This document shows positions 43,249 through 52,274 of a stretch of 64,000 nucleotides of DNA, in pieces; positions within the stretch are counted from its first letter, which is position 1; every line of letters begins with the position of its first letter. The notes under the pieces were generated by a model. That model saw only the letters and a program-made list of their open reading frames with translations. It was not told the origin of the DNA and did not search any database. The translations under genes and the position numbers were made by a program. Source of the DNA: Rhodopirellula halodulae (GTDB lineage Bacteria > Planctomycetota > Planctomycetia > Pirellulales > Pirellulaceae); assembly GCF_020966775.1 (NCBI RefSeq), contig NZ_JAJKFV010000010.1:204271-268270 (forward strand), read 5' to 3'.

Positions 43249-44964
43249 ATGGCCCCACGTCGCATCGGACAGATCCTCGTTGACCTCGGTTTCCTCACCG
43301 ATGATCAACTGCAAATTGTGCTCGACGAACAAGAGCAACAGCCAGGTGCGTTGTTCGGGAAAGTCGCCGAGGACATGCAGTTGATCACCGACGAGCAACT
43401 GATCCAGGCGCTCGCCGAACAAATGGGGATGCAAACGGTTTCGCTGGAGGACGCGAAACTGGAACCGGAGGTGATGGAGAAGATCAGCGAAACGATGGCC
43501 CAGCTGTATCGCTGCGTTCCGGTGCAGTTCGAAGACAACACGCTGACCATCGCGACTTGCGACCCACAGAACCTGAACATCCAAGACGAACTGCGGACGT
43601 TCTTGGGCTTTGAAATTCGGATCCTGGTCGCGACCGAGGCCGACGTTAACAAAACGATCACGAAGTACTACGACAGCGAAGCCGAAAGCGTCGAAAAGCT
43701 GGTCGCCGAACTGGCCGAAGACGAGGAACTGAAGGCCGCGGCAAGTCTGCTTGACAACGAGAAGTTCAACATCACCGACGCGGAAGCCTTGGCCGACTCG
43801 GCTCCCGTTCGCAAACTGCTCAACATGGTGTTGTTGCTGGCAATCAAGGACCACGCATCGGACATTCACTTCGAACCGTTCGAAGACGAATTCCGCATCC
43901 GGATCAAATCCGAAGGCGTGTTGTACGAGATGGTTCCGCCGCCACGTCACCTCGCGTTCGCAATCACGACTCGTATCAAAGTCATGGCGAACCTGGACAT
44001 CGCCGAACGACGGATGCCGCAAGACGGTCGCATCGAGTTGATGGTCGGTGGTCACCCGGTCGACCTTCGGGTGTCCGTGTTGCCGACCATCTTTGGCGAA
44101 TCGACGGTCATGCGAGTGTTGGACCGCTCGGTGGTCAACCTGTCGCTGGACAACGTCGGAATGAACGAGGAAACCATGGAGCGTTTCCGTTCGGCGATTG
44201 ACCGTCCCAACGGCATTGTCTTGGTGACGGGCCCAACGGGTTCGGGCAAGACCACGACCTTGTACTCGTCGCTGTCGGAACTGAACGACATCAGCGAGAA
44301 ACTGATCACCACCGAAGACCCGGTGGAATACGACATCGACGGCATCATTCAAATTCCGATCGACTCGGACGCGGGCGTGACGTTCGCTTCGTGTTTGCGA
44401 GCGATTTTGCGTCAGGATCCGGACACGATCCTGGTCGGGGAAATTCGCGATTTGGAAACGGCCGAAATCGCCATCCAAGCCGCGTTGACCGGTCACTTGG
44501 TGTTCAGCACGTTGCACACGAACGATTCTCCCAGCACGGTCACGCGTTTGACCGACATGGGAATCCAGCCCTTCATGATTTGCGCGACGGTCGAAGCCAT
44601 TTTGGCTCAGCGATTGGTGCGTCGGATCTGCACCAGTTGTCGTGAGAAGACTCGCGTCAGCAGCGATCTGCTGATGGAACTCGGGATGACGCGTGACGAA
44701 ATCGAGTCCACGGATTACTTCAAAGGTGTCGGCTGCGAGAAGTGCAACAACACGGGATACAAAGGCCGGATCGCGCTGTTCGAGTTGATGGTGCTCAACG
44801 ACACGATTCGCGAAATGATCATGCGAAACGCCAGCACCGACGAACTGCGTGACCAAGCCCAAAGCGACGGAATGATCATCCTCCGCGAATTCGGAATGAA
44901 CCTCGCGCGAGACGGCATCACCACCCTCGACGAAATTGTCCGGGAGACCGTCGTCGACGGTTAG
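43249..44964 (+). CDS. Type IV pilus/T2SS assembly ATPase, PilB/GspE type (second copy)
   Basis: A 571-residue paralogue of the ATPase at 39735 with the same domain order: MshEN (IGQILVDLGFLTDDQLQIVLDEQEQQ), linker, Walker A GPTGSGKTTTLYSSL (about 327), Asp box ILVGEIRDLETAEIA, STLHTNDSPSTVTRL, and zinc cysteines CTSCREKT and CEKCNNTGYKG. The two copies are clearly diverged in the N domain and linker. They may polymerise different pilins or form mixed hexamers. A motif of the CAGGGCCACAG type lies in the spacers on both sides. Confidence 0.93.
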   Translation: MAPRRIGQILVDLGFLTDDQLQIVLDEQEQQPGALFGKVAEDMQLITDEQLIQALAEQMGMQTVSLEDAKLEPEVMEKISETMAQLYRCVPVQFEDNTLTIATCDPQNLNIQDELRTFLGFEIRILVATEADVNKTITKYYDSEAESVEKLVAELAEDEELKAAASLLDNEKFNITDAEALADSAPVRKLLNMVLLLAIKDHASDIHFEPFEDEFRIRIKSEGVLYEMVPPPRHLAFAITTRIKVMANLDIAERRMPQDGRIELMVGGHPVDLRVSVLPTIFGESTVMRVLDRSVVNLSLDNVGMNEETMERFRSAIDRPNGIVLVTGPTGSGKTTTLYSSLSELNDISEKLITTEDPVEYDIDGIIQIPIDSDAGVTFASCLRAILRQDPDTILVGEIRDLETAEIAIQAALTGHLVFSTLHTNDSPSTVTRLTDMGIQPFMICATVEAILAQRLVRRICTSCREKTRVSSDLLMELGMTRDEIESTDYFKGVGCEKCNNTGYKGRIALFELMVLNDTIREMIMRNASTDELRDQAQSDGMIILREFGMNLARDGITTLDEIVRETVVDG

Positions 44965-45072
44965 TGAAGTGAAACGGGGGCAGGGCCACAGTGAACCAGA
45001 CAATTTGATGTGAACGGCTGAATCGCAAACGCTAGTTCGATGCGGAGGCGTTTAGAGAAAGAGCTGAAATGA

Positions 45073-45432
45073 ATGGCGAGCACATTTGAGGATTTGGAGG
45101 TTTGGAAACGCGGTTGTCGGCTTTCGGTTTCAGTTTATGAACTGCTCGCCGAATGTCGTGATTTCGGATTGAAGGACCAAATGCAGCGGAGCGCGGTCAG
45201 CATCCCTTCGAACATTGCGGAAGGTTACGAACGAACACCAAAAGACTTCATTCGCTTTTTGATCATTGCCAAAGGCTCGTGTGCAGAGCTTCGAACTCAG
45301 CTTTACATCGCAACTCGAATCGATCTGATTTCCACTCAACAATCTGACCAGCTCATCGACGAATCAAAGCAAATTTCACGAATGTTGCAGGGGCTAATCA
45401 ACAACCGGCAGCAGCAACTTGCGAATCAATGA
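45073..45432 (+). CDS. Four-helix bundle protein of the S23/IVP family
   Basis: A 119-residue protein with the pattern FEDLEVWKRGCRLSVSVYELL ... QMQRSAVSIPSNIAEGYERT ... RFLIIAKGSCAELRTQLYIA, matching the four-helix bundle family first found inside 23S rRNA intervening sequences. Free-standing members form pentamers with a basic surface; their role is unknown. It sits between the second ATPase gene and gspF/pilC with no rRNA near it, so a role in the pilus system is not implied. It may be a mobile passenger gene. Confidence 0.85.
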   Translation: MASTFEDLEVWKRGCRLSVSVYELLAECRDFGLKDQMQRSAVSIPSNIAEGYERTPKDFIRFLIIAKGSCAELRTQLYIATRIDLISTQQSDQLIDESKQISRMLQGLINNRQQQLANQ

Positions 45433-45573
45433 CATGACTGACCTTTAAATCACAATCCTCTGTTCCTGTTGGTGTTGTTGCCATTCGTGCTGACACGCTA
45501 ACGACGAGATAACCGAAAACCTAAGCCTGTGGCCCTGTGTTCCTGCGGCCCTTTCAACTTTTGTAGCAATCCC

Positions 45574-47013
45574 ATGCCGACTTATACCTTTGAAGCGATG
45601 GACGCGACCGGACAAGAGATCCGGGACGAAATCGATGCGGCCAACGAGGACGAAGCCCAAACCACCATCCGCCAGATGGGCTACTTCGTCACCAAAATCG
45701 CGGTCAAGAAACAGTCCGGGACGGCGGCGGCTGCGGGCGGTGGCAAAAAACGTCCGTTCGCGATCGGTGGTGCAAAGACCAAACACGTTTGTGCGTTCAC
45801 GCGTCAGTTGTCGATCTTGCAAGACGCCGGTCTGCCGATTCTTCGCAGCCTGAAGATTCTGGAAGGCAACCAGAAACCGGGCAAGCTGAAGAACGCCTTG
45901 ATGGACGTTTGCGACGAGATCGAAGGCGGTGCGACGTTGTCCGAAGCGATGGCGAAGTGCCCGAAAGTCTTCAGCCGGCTGTACGTCAACATGATCAAAG
46001 CTGGTGAGGCCGGTGGTGCTCTGGAAACGATTCTCAACCGTTTGGCTGACTTCCTTGAATCCGCCGAATCGCTGAAACGCAAAGTCAAAGGGGCGTTGAT
46101 CTACCCGGTGATCGTGGTCTTGGTCGCGACGTTGATCCTGACCTTCATCATGTTGTTCATCGTTCCGACGTTCGAAAAGATGTTCGACGAGTTCGGGCTG
46201 ACCCTGCCCGCACCGACGATGTTGTTGATCGCCATGAGCAACTACATCGCCGGGTACTGGTTCCTGCTGATCGCGATGCCGGTCTGTGGTTTGATCCTGG
46301 TCAAGCTGATGAGGAAATTCAAACAGGGGCGGATTGGATTTGACATGTTCATCATCCGAGTACCCATTTTTGGTGCCCTGATCGAAAAGAACATTCTGGC
46401 TCGGACCACGCGGACGCTGGGGACACTGATCAGTTCCGGGGTGCCGATTTTGGAAGCCCTGAACATCACGCGGGAGACGGCGGGCAACGCCATGTTCGAG
46501 CGCATGTTCACGGGCGTCAGCAATCAAATTCGCGAAGGCGAGGTGATCAGCAAACCGCTCAAGGAATACTCCGTGCTCGGCTTCCACCCGATGACCGCGA
46601 TCTTCTGGGCGCTGTTCGGTTCGTTCCCCGGCATCATGGTGATGAGCGTGGCACTGACGAGCAAAGGCAGCAAGCTGGACAAAGGCGGCATGGTCGAAAC
46701 GTTGACCTTCATGGCGCTGTACATGATCGCCGGTGGTGCCGTGCTGTGTGTGCTGTTCTACCTGACCAAGATCAAAGGCCGTGTGGTCGATGACCTCGTC
46801 GTCAACATGGTCGACGTGGGTGAAGAGACCGGTGAGCTGGACACGATGCTCTACAAGGTTGCCGACACCTACGACGAAGAAGTCCGCATCATGACCGATG
46901 CACTGACCGCATTGATGGAACCGTTGATGATTGTGTTCCTGGGCGTCGCGGTCGGTTTCATCGTCATTAGTTTGTTCATGCCGTTGGTCGAGTTGATCTC
47001 CGGATTGACCTGA
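45574..47013 (+). CDS. Inner membrane platform protein PilC/GspF
   Basis: A 479-residue polytopic protein that couples the cytoplasmic ATPases to pilin assembly. MPTYTFEAMDATGQEIRDEIDA starts at 45574; an earlier in-frame ATG (45529) lies in a repeat motif. Two GspF domains are seen, one with FTRQLSILQDAGLPILRSLKILEGNQ and one with TRTLGTLISSGVPILEALNITRETAGN. Helices such as YPVIVVLVATLILTFIMLFIVPTF and the final FLGVAVGFIVISLFMPL follow. It is some 70 residues longer than E. coli GspF because of an extra stretch around residues 340-400 with additional hydrophobic segments. Confidence 0.92.
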   Translation: MPTYTFEAMDATGQEIRDEIDAANEDEAQTTIRQMGYFVTKIAVKKQSGTAAAAGGGKKRPFAIGGAKTKHVCAFTRQLSILQDAGLPILRSLKILEGNQKPGKLKNALMDVCDEIEGGATLSEAMAKCPKVFSRLYVNMIKAGEAGGALETILNRLADFLESAESLKRKVKGALIYPVIVVLVATLILTFIMLFIVPTFEKMFDEFGLTLPAPTMLLIAMSNYIAGYWFLLIAMPVCGLILVKLMRKFKQGRIGFDMFIIRVPIFGALIEKNILARTTRTLGTLISSGVPILEALNITRETAGNAMFERMFTGVSNQIREGEVISKPLKEYSVLGFHPMTAIFWALFGSFPGIMVMSVALTSKGSKLDKGGMVETLTFMALYMIAGGAVLCVLFYLTKIKGRVVDDLVVNMVDVGEETGELDTMLYKVADTYDEEVRIMTDALTALMEPLMIVFLGVAVGFIVISLFMPLVELISGLT

Positions 47014-47320
47014 CCGAAGCGGCGAAGGCGTGGGTGGTTGCCTCGAAACGTTCGTGTCCGCGACACGGCGTGGCCGGCAATCATTCAGGCGACTTCGCAC
47101 GCGGTGGATGACTGGCCGGATTCGGTCGGGCATCACGAGCGTGCGAAAGAAAATGCACGGCCGCGCAGGACCGCGTGGCTGGTAACCCGAGGAAACCATT
47201 TCGCTGAATCCTTTTCACCGAAACCCTTTCAATCTGAATTCAGACTTTGGCGTGGGATGCAGCCGACCAGGTGGCATCCTTTCCGCCGGTCCCTTTCCCT
47301 ATCCAGTTCCGAGAGAAGCG
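47014..47320. other. Intergenic region before the prepilin gene series
   Basis: About 307 bp, no gene seen. It likely holds a promoter for the prepilin operon that follows; no box pair was convincing. Confidence 0.35.
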
Positions 47321-48463
47321 ATGAACGCTCGATCCAACCCTCCGCTGCCAAGCCGCCTGGCACCGACCTCCCGCTCCGCCTTCACGCTGGTGGAGATTTT
47401 GGTCGCGATCAGCATCATTGGCATTCTCTCTGCGATTCTGATTCCTGCCGTTACCAATGCCATTCGTCGCGCTCGAGTGACAAACCTACGTTTGGAAGTC
47501 ACGGCACTTGAGCAAGCGTTGGAGCAGTATTCGCAAAAACACGGGGAGTACCCACCTGATTTCTCAAGCTGGGCAGTGGTGCAGCGTCACTACCGAAAAG
47601 CGTTCCCGCGTATGTCCACGAACGACACGACTTTGCTTTACAACCTGCTTCACAACAGTTCCGGTGTCTATCAAGCGGCTCAGTTGGATCGCAGTGAGGT
47701 TTTAGCTTGGACGCTTGGTGGCTACAGCGATGACGTGCAGCGGCCATTCACTGGTCCCGGTGGGCCTTTGGCTTGGAGCGGGGACGGCACGAACACATAC
47801 GGCGACTCAGCAGTCACTGATACTGACCGACAAGACCCAGCCAACTTTCAGGTCAATATTGATCGCCCGAATGCATTCATGGACTTCGATCCAGCGCGGC
47901 TTGACTACAACGAGGTGAATGCGGGGGCAGCGCTTGCTGGTGCAAACCGACGTATGTCGAGTGACGGAGATCACTTTTTGGCCTATCTGACTGCTTCAGA
48001 TGGTGCTCCTTATGTCTACTTCGATTCGCGGACTTATTCGCTGTACGATGCCGCTCAATCGGACTTCAATGGCTACGGATCAACCACTTTTGGCTACGTT
48101 CGCCCGTATCTGACAACGAATCCAAATACCAATACGTCAGGTGCGAACTACGCCAGCACCGCTGATGCTCTTGCTGGGTGGCAGTTCGTAAACCCTAACA
48201 CGTTCCAGATTGTCTGTGCCGGCCTCGATAACAACTTTGGGGCATACGCTTCGCACACCATCAGCAGTAATACCTACCCGCTTTATTACCAGTATCCAAC
48301 TGGCAATGCGATCGTTCCTCGTCCGGGTGTCGCAACTCCCGCCGACTTGTTTGTCAGTGGTGCTACCAAATACCAAGAGTCGGAGTTCGGTAACAACGAG
48401 CAGTATCCGGCCGACAATATCACCAACTTCAGTGGCGGCGCGGTGGTAGATGATCTTCCCTGA
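47321..48463 (+). CDS. Prepilin-like protein 1 (GspG/PilE-type N-terminus)
   Basis: A 380-residue protein. A 20-residue basic/proline leader (MNARSNPPLPSRLAPTSRSA) precedes FTLVEILVAISIIGILSAILIPAV, the prepilin cleavage site and helix, with Glu at mature position 5. The start at 47321 has GAGAGAAG before it. The body is much longer than the 140-residue GspG; the segment VTALEQALEQYSQKHGEYPPDFSSW resembles the GspG helix and first loop, and the rest (Asn, Ser, Tyr, Gly-rich) is unrecognised. It ends EQYPADNITNFSGG; the next protein also ends with ADNITNFS, a shared C-terminal tag. Confidence 0.85.
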   Translation: MNARSNPPLPSRLAPTSRSAFTLVEILVAISIIGILSAILIPAVTNAIRRARVTNLRLEVTALEQALEQYSQKHGEYPPDFSSWAVVQRHYRKAFPRMSTNDTTLLYNLLHNSSGVYQAAQLDRSEVLAWTLGGYSDDVQRPFTGPGGPLAWSGDGTNTYGDSAVTDTDRQDPANFQVNIDRPNAFMDFDPARLDYNEVNAGAALAGANRRMSSDGDHFLAYLTASDGAPYVYFDSRTYSLYDAAQSDFNGYGSTTFGYVRPYLTTNPNTNTSGANYASTADALAGWQFVNPNTFQIVCAGLDNNFGAYASHTISSNTYPLYYQYPTGNAIVPRPGVATPADLFVSGATKYQESEFGNNEQYPADNITNFSGGAVVDDLP

Positions 48464-48526
48464 TCTCAGAGTCGGGCAAAGAGTAGGTCGTTTACAGACC
48501 ATTGTGTTTTAAAAGGTGTGCTTCGA

Positions 48527-49792
48527 ATGAAACCAGGCAAACAAACGAACGAAGGCTTCACGCTCGTCGAGCTGATGGTCGTCATGGTTGTGATGTCCAT
48601 CATGGGCGGGATGATCATGGTTGCGGTGCAGGGTGTCACTGAAAGTGCCCGGTCGTCACGCACACGTACCATCATTGAACTGCTGGATGGGATCATTCAA
48701 GAGAAGTACGACTCTTACAAATACCGAACACTGCCGGTTGAGATTCCTGCAGCAACCTACGCGAGCAACGCGGGGACGACTAATGGGGATGGGGATGTAA
48801 TGCTTTCGTTTGAGGTGCTTGGGACGGAGGCGGCCAGAGTCCGATTGAACATGATTCGGGATCTGCAACGAATGGAGATGCCCGACCGATACTCAGATTT
48901 TCAAACTGCCCCGGCAAGCATTTGGGGCGCAGCCAACCCTGTTCTTGCAAAGCAGTCGACGGAGCAGATCGTGGCTACTCGAGCGGATAAGTCGACACGT
49001 CGTCCGTTTTCGATGTCTTGGTACACAAGTGTTGGGGGCGCCGTACCTTCTTTGGTGCAGTCGTATGAACGACGGGTGACTGCTACTGCCACCGACGAAT
49101 ACCAAAGCGCTGAATGTTTGTATTTGATTATCTCGACGTCTTACGCTGGTGGGACGCCAGCGATCGATGCTATCCCGACCAGTAACATTGGTGACATCGA
49201 TGGCGATGGGATGTTTGAAATTCACGACGGTTGGGGCTATCCCATCGGTTTCATTCGGTGGCCGGTTGGTTATCAAGACACTGCTGGAGTCCTGGATATC
49301 TCGAATCCAGATGAGTTCGATCTGTTTCGTTCGGATCTGTATTACACGGTTGCGACGCCTCCCGCCCCATCTTCTGCAACGGTGTTACCGGCTGTTGACG
49401 TGAACACGGGAACTGTGAATGCACCATGGGCGTTGAAGCCTTTGATCATTTCTCCGGGAGAAGATGGCGTGTTCGGAATCGCGTTTGATCCGATCAATAG
49501 TTCTGGAACCGCATTAGCCGCCTACGATTACACGCACTCCGATTGGGCATGGCCGAAAAATGCGGCAAATATGGGAGACGAGCACCAAGGGAGAGGTTCG
49601 TCGGACTACGACTGGGTAGACCCCTACTGTCGGCGGTTCATCGCTGATAATGACCCTGGTATTCTCAATCGCGGGAGCGGGTCTTATGCAGCCGACACTG
49701 AACGTCGTTTGCCAGGTGAAGAGTTGACCGGCGGGGAAAACGAAGCTCTTGCTGACAACATCACGAACTTCTCGTTGCAGGTGGCTCAATGA
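48527..49792 (+). CDS. Prepilin-like protein 2
   Basis: A 421-residue protein with MKPGKQTNEGFTLVELMVVMVVMSIMGGMIMVAV: short leader, G/FTLVE cleavage motif and pilin helix. AAAAGG about ten bases upstream supports the ATG at 48527 over a GTG nine bases earlier. The body has no recognised domain, but shows acidic loops (GDIDGDGMFEIHDGWGYPIGF) that look like calcium-binding DxDGDG and resemble structural features of planctomycete pseudopilins. It ends EALADNITNFSLQVAQ. The stop overlaps the next gene by four bases. Confidence 0.85.
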   Translation: MKPGKQTNEGFTLVELMVVMVVMSIMGGMIMVAVQGVTESARSSRTRTIIELLDGIIQEKYDSYKYRTLPVEIPAATYASNAGTTNGDGDVMLSFEVLGTEAARVRLNMIRDLQRMEMPDRYSDFQTAPASIWGAANPVLAKQSTEQIVATRADKSTRRPFSMSWYTSVGGAVPSLVQSYERRVTATATDEYQSAECLYLIISTSYAGGTPAIDAIPTSNIGDIDGDGMFEIHDGWGYPIGFIRWPVGYQDTAGVLDISNPDEFDLFRSDLYYTVATPPAPSSATVLPAVDVNTGTVNAPWALKPLIISPGEDGVFGIAFDPINSSGTALAAYDYTHSDWAWPKNAANMGDEHQGRGSSDYDWVDPYCRRFIADNDPGILNRGSGSYAADTERRLPGEELTGGENEALADNITNFSLQVAQ

Positions 49793-50916
49793 TACTAGCA
49801 GCGAAAATTCAAGACCCCTGGAACAGAGTCAGCATCCGGCATGCGGTCCGCAACGGTTTGACGTTGGTCGAGCTGTTGATTGTGATGAGCGTGTTTTTGT
49901 TGGTTTCGGCAATCGCTTTGCCTACATTCCGCAATCTGATCAGCGACCAGAAGGTCAGCCAGACTTCTCGAACCATTGTTGCCTACTTGGACGAGGCGAG
50001 GAGTCGTGCAATCGCGGAAGGTCGCTTCGTCGGGGTGCGGATCGATCGATACAGCAACGATGCTTCCGTTGATTTCCGAACATCGGCAGGTGGACGTCTG
50101 CGTCAATTGATTGGAGTTCCGCCGTATTCAGGAGAGGCCGCCAACTCTCGTGTCCGATTCAACTATCCAACCTCTGGTGCGACGACAGCGACCTTGGAGT
50201 TTTCCGGCGTCGATAACCAACTGCTAGTGTTGTACACGGACACGAATTCGTCGCTCTACAACAAGAAAAACGCACCTGTCAAAACTGGTGATTGGATCGA
50301 GCTGCCTGGAGGAAGGTATTTCCAAATCAACTTCACCTCGTACGACAATCTCACGGACACGGTGACAGCCACAATTGATTTAAATTCGACACGTTCTGGA
50401 ACCGCAACGTTCCCTGTTATCCACGAGCCGCTTCACGACTCATCGGTGAAGTATAAGATTCACCGAGCGCCAGTTATCTCGACAAGTCAAAGTCTTGTCT
50501 TTGGTCGCGGCATTGTTGTGGATATGAACTATTCCGGGATCGGGATTGACGGCAATCAGTTTGCTCCACAAAGCGCTGTCGCGAACCAATCCATTGACAT
50601 TGTTTTTGGACCAGACGGCCGTGTTGAGTATGCGTCTTCCGATTCGATAGGAACTCGATCGCTTCCAAGTGGAATGATCTATCTCTGTGTCGGTGAGACG
50701 GATGGGGTCCAGCCTTCCACACCTTTCAACAGCGATTCACGAACACCGGCCAATTTGATGAATTCGGATTCGGTTTGGATCGTGATCAATCCTTCCACGG
50801 GACGCTCCGTCGTCGCGCCAAATGCTGCCGTGAATTCGACGGCTTCCATGGCCGCGGCCTTGCGCGAAGGACGTTCACTCGCCAGCCTTTCGGACACACT
50901 GGACGCAAACCCATGA
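49789..50916 (+). CDS. Prepilin-like protein 3 (GspH/FimT-like)
   Basis: A 375-residue protein starting in the ATGA overlap. A 23-residue leader precedes LTLVELLIVMSVFLLVSAIALPTF. The following part, DQKVSQTSRTIVAYLDEARSRAIAEGRFVGVRIDR, fits GspH/FimT minor pseudopilins, where a helix with alternating Arg/Ala packs on a beta-sandwich. The C-terminal half (VFGPDGRVEYASSDS ... GMIYLCVG) also matches that fold. It ends in a four-base overlap with the next gene, so proteins 2-4 are coupled. Confidence 0.85.
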   Translation: MILAAKIQDPWNRVSIRHAVRNGLTLVELLIVMSVFLLVSAIALPTFRNLISDQKVSQTSRTIVAYLDEARSRAIAEGRFVGVRIDRYSNDASVDFRTSAGGRLRQLIGVPPYSGEAANSRVRFNYPTSGATTATLEFSGVDNQLLVLYTDTNSSLYNKKNAPVKTGDWIELPGGRYFQINFTSYDNLTDTVTATIDLNSTRSGTATFPVIHEPLHDSSVKYKIHRAPVISTSQSLVFGRGIVVDMNYSGIGIDGNQFAPQSAVANQSIDIVFGPDGRVEYASSDSIGTRSLPSGMIYLCVGETDGVQPSTPFNSDSRTPANLMNSDSVWIVINPSTGRSVVAPNAAVNSTASMAAALREGRSLASLSDTLDANP

Positions 50917-52202
50917 TGCATCGAATTTCAAACGGTCAGCGAGCAGCGGTCACCTTGGTGGAGGTGCTGTTTGCGATCGGCGTTGTCATGATCGGTTTGC
51001 TTGGACTGCTGTCCGTGATGCCGTTGGCGGGACGCCGTGCGCAAGATGCAGTGTCGCTCAGTGTCGGAGCCGAAATGGCGGACTCTATCACCAAAGATGT
51101 TTTGATTCGGAAGTGGCTGGGTAATGGCGATCTTCTCGATATGGAAGGGACCCCCAACGTCATTGAGTATGACTTCGCCGCGAATCGTCTCCAGACAGTG
51201 GGGGGTACGCTTTTGCGTGGTATCTGTATTGATCCACTCTACTGTGCTGTGCAATCAGGTTCGGGGACGACATTCAACGGGTACGACAATCGCGTTTTTC
51301 CTTACTACATCGCAGATCATGATCCGCTCTTGAACCCTGCGGATGCTGACACCACATGGGATCCACCTGGAACCTTCCCGTGGCCAGCAGGAACAGCAGG
51401 TCCCGCTCCAAGGTTGCGACGTGTTGGTTTGCGACAAAGCGGAACAGTAACGCCAATCAGTGCAGAGCTTGCGCGGACGATCATTGAGAGCGCAAATGAT
51501 CTGATTGTCAGTCAGCCCAATGACACGACGTTGCCCGCACGGCTCACTGGGTTGAATTCCGGTGAAACGGAATACGGAAAACGGATTCCATCGGGCGAAT
51601 ACAGTTGGTTTGCCACTTTGACCCCATCGCAGAATGAACGATTTGCTAGCTTGTCGATCGTCGTCCTTCGTAATCGAGTCGTCGATATCGATTTTCCGAC
51701 GGCGGCACTTACGCCACCCATCATTCCGGAGATGAACGGGATGAGTGAACGCGTTGCGATGGTGACTTACGCATCTGGGTTCTCAGGCGGTGCCGGCGGA
51801 ACAGTTCGATTGACGTCGTCAATTACCACGTCCTCTGATGTCGTTCCGAACGACTGGATCATGCTTTCCCGTCGAGTTTCCGCGACGGAGGAGGTGCATC
51901 GTTGGTACCGAGTGGTTGCTATCCACAAAGATCCGGAAGAGCTGTACGCGTATAGCAATACGGAGCTGGAAAATGGAGGTGCGGCATTACCTGCGCCGAA
52001 TACATCATATAGCTGGACAGACACTGATCGCAGGGGAGAAAAGCTTTGGCGCCGTCAGATCATGTTGGATGGTCCAGACTGGGAATTCGGCTACACGTCA
52101 GACGGATACGCCGATAGCAATTTCTTCGACAACACGTTTGCGACAATGGTGCAGGGCGTTGTTTCGGTATCCGAACAATTGATCCCGTGGACTGACTTGT
52201 AG
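50913..52202 (+). CDS. Prepilin-like protein 4 (GspI/PilV-like)
   Basis: A 429-residue protein; MMHRISNGQRAAVTLVEVLFAIGVVMIGLLGLLSVMPL has a short leader and the V-L-F-A-I-G-V-x-x-I-G-L-L pattern of GspI/PilV minor pilins. Cleavage would follow Ala instead of Gly (AA/VTLVE). The earlier in-frame start (50775) lies inside the previous gene. The rest (FASLSIVVLRNRVVDIDFP, WYRVVAIHKDPEELYAYSN) is not a recognised family. It follows the GspH-like gene and precedes the giant GspK-like gene, the order H-I-K. Confidence 0.85.
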   Translation: MMHRISNGQRAAVTLVEVLFAIGVVMIGLLGLLSVMPLAGRRAQDAVSLSVGAEMADSITKDVLIRKWLGNGDLLDMEGTPNVIEYDFAANRLQTVGGTLLRGICIDPLYCAVQSGSGTTFNGYDNRVFPYYIADHDPLLNPADADTTWDPPGTFPWPAGTAGPAPRLRRVGLRQSGTVTPISAELARTIIESANDLIVSQPNDTTLPARLTGLNSGETEYGKRIPSGEYSWFATLTPSQNERFASLSIVVLRNRVVDIDFPTAALTPPIIPEMNGMSERVAMVTYASGFSGGAGGTVRLTSSITTSSDVVPNDWIMLSRRVSATEEVHRWYRVVAIHKDPEELYAYSNTELENGGAALPAPNTSYSWTDTDRRGEKLWRRQIMLDGPDWEFGYTSDGYADSNFFDNTFATMVQGVVSVSEQLIPWTDL

Positions 52203-52274
52203 CGTTTCAGCAACCCTCTTGTGACATTCTCTCTTCTCTCTTGTCTAAAGACCACTAACGTGCGGACCTCAATT

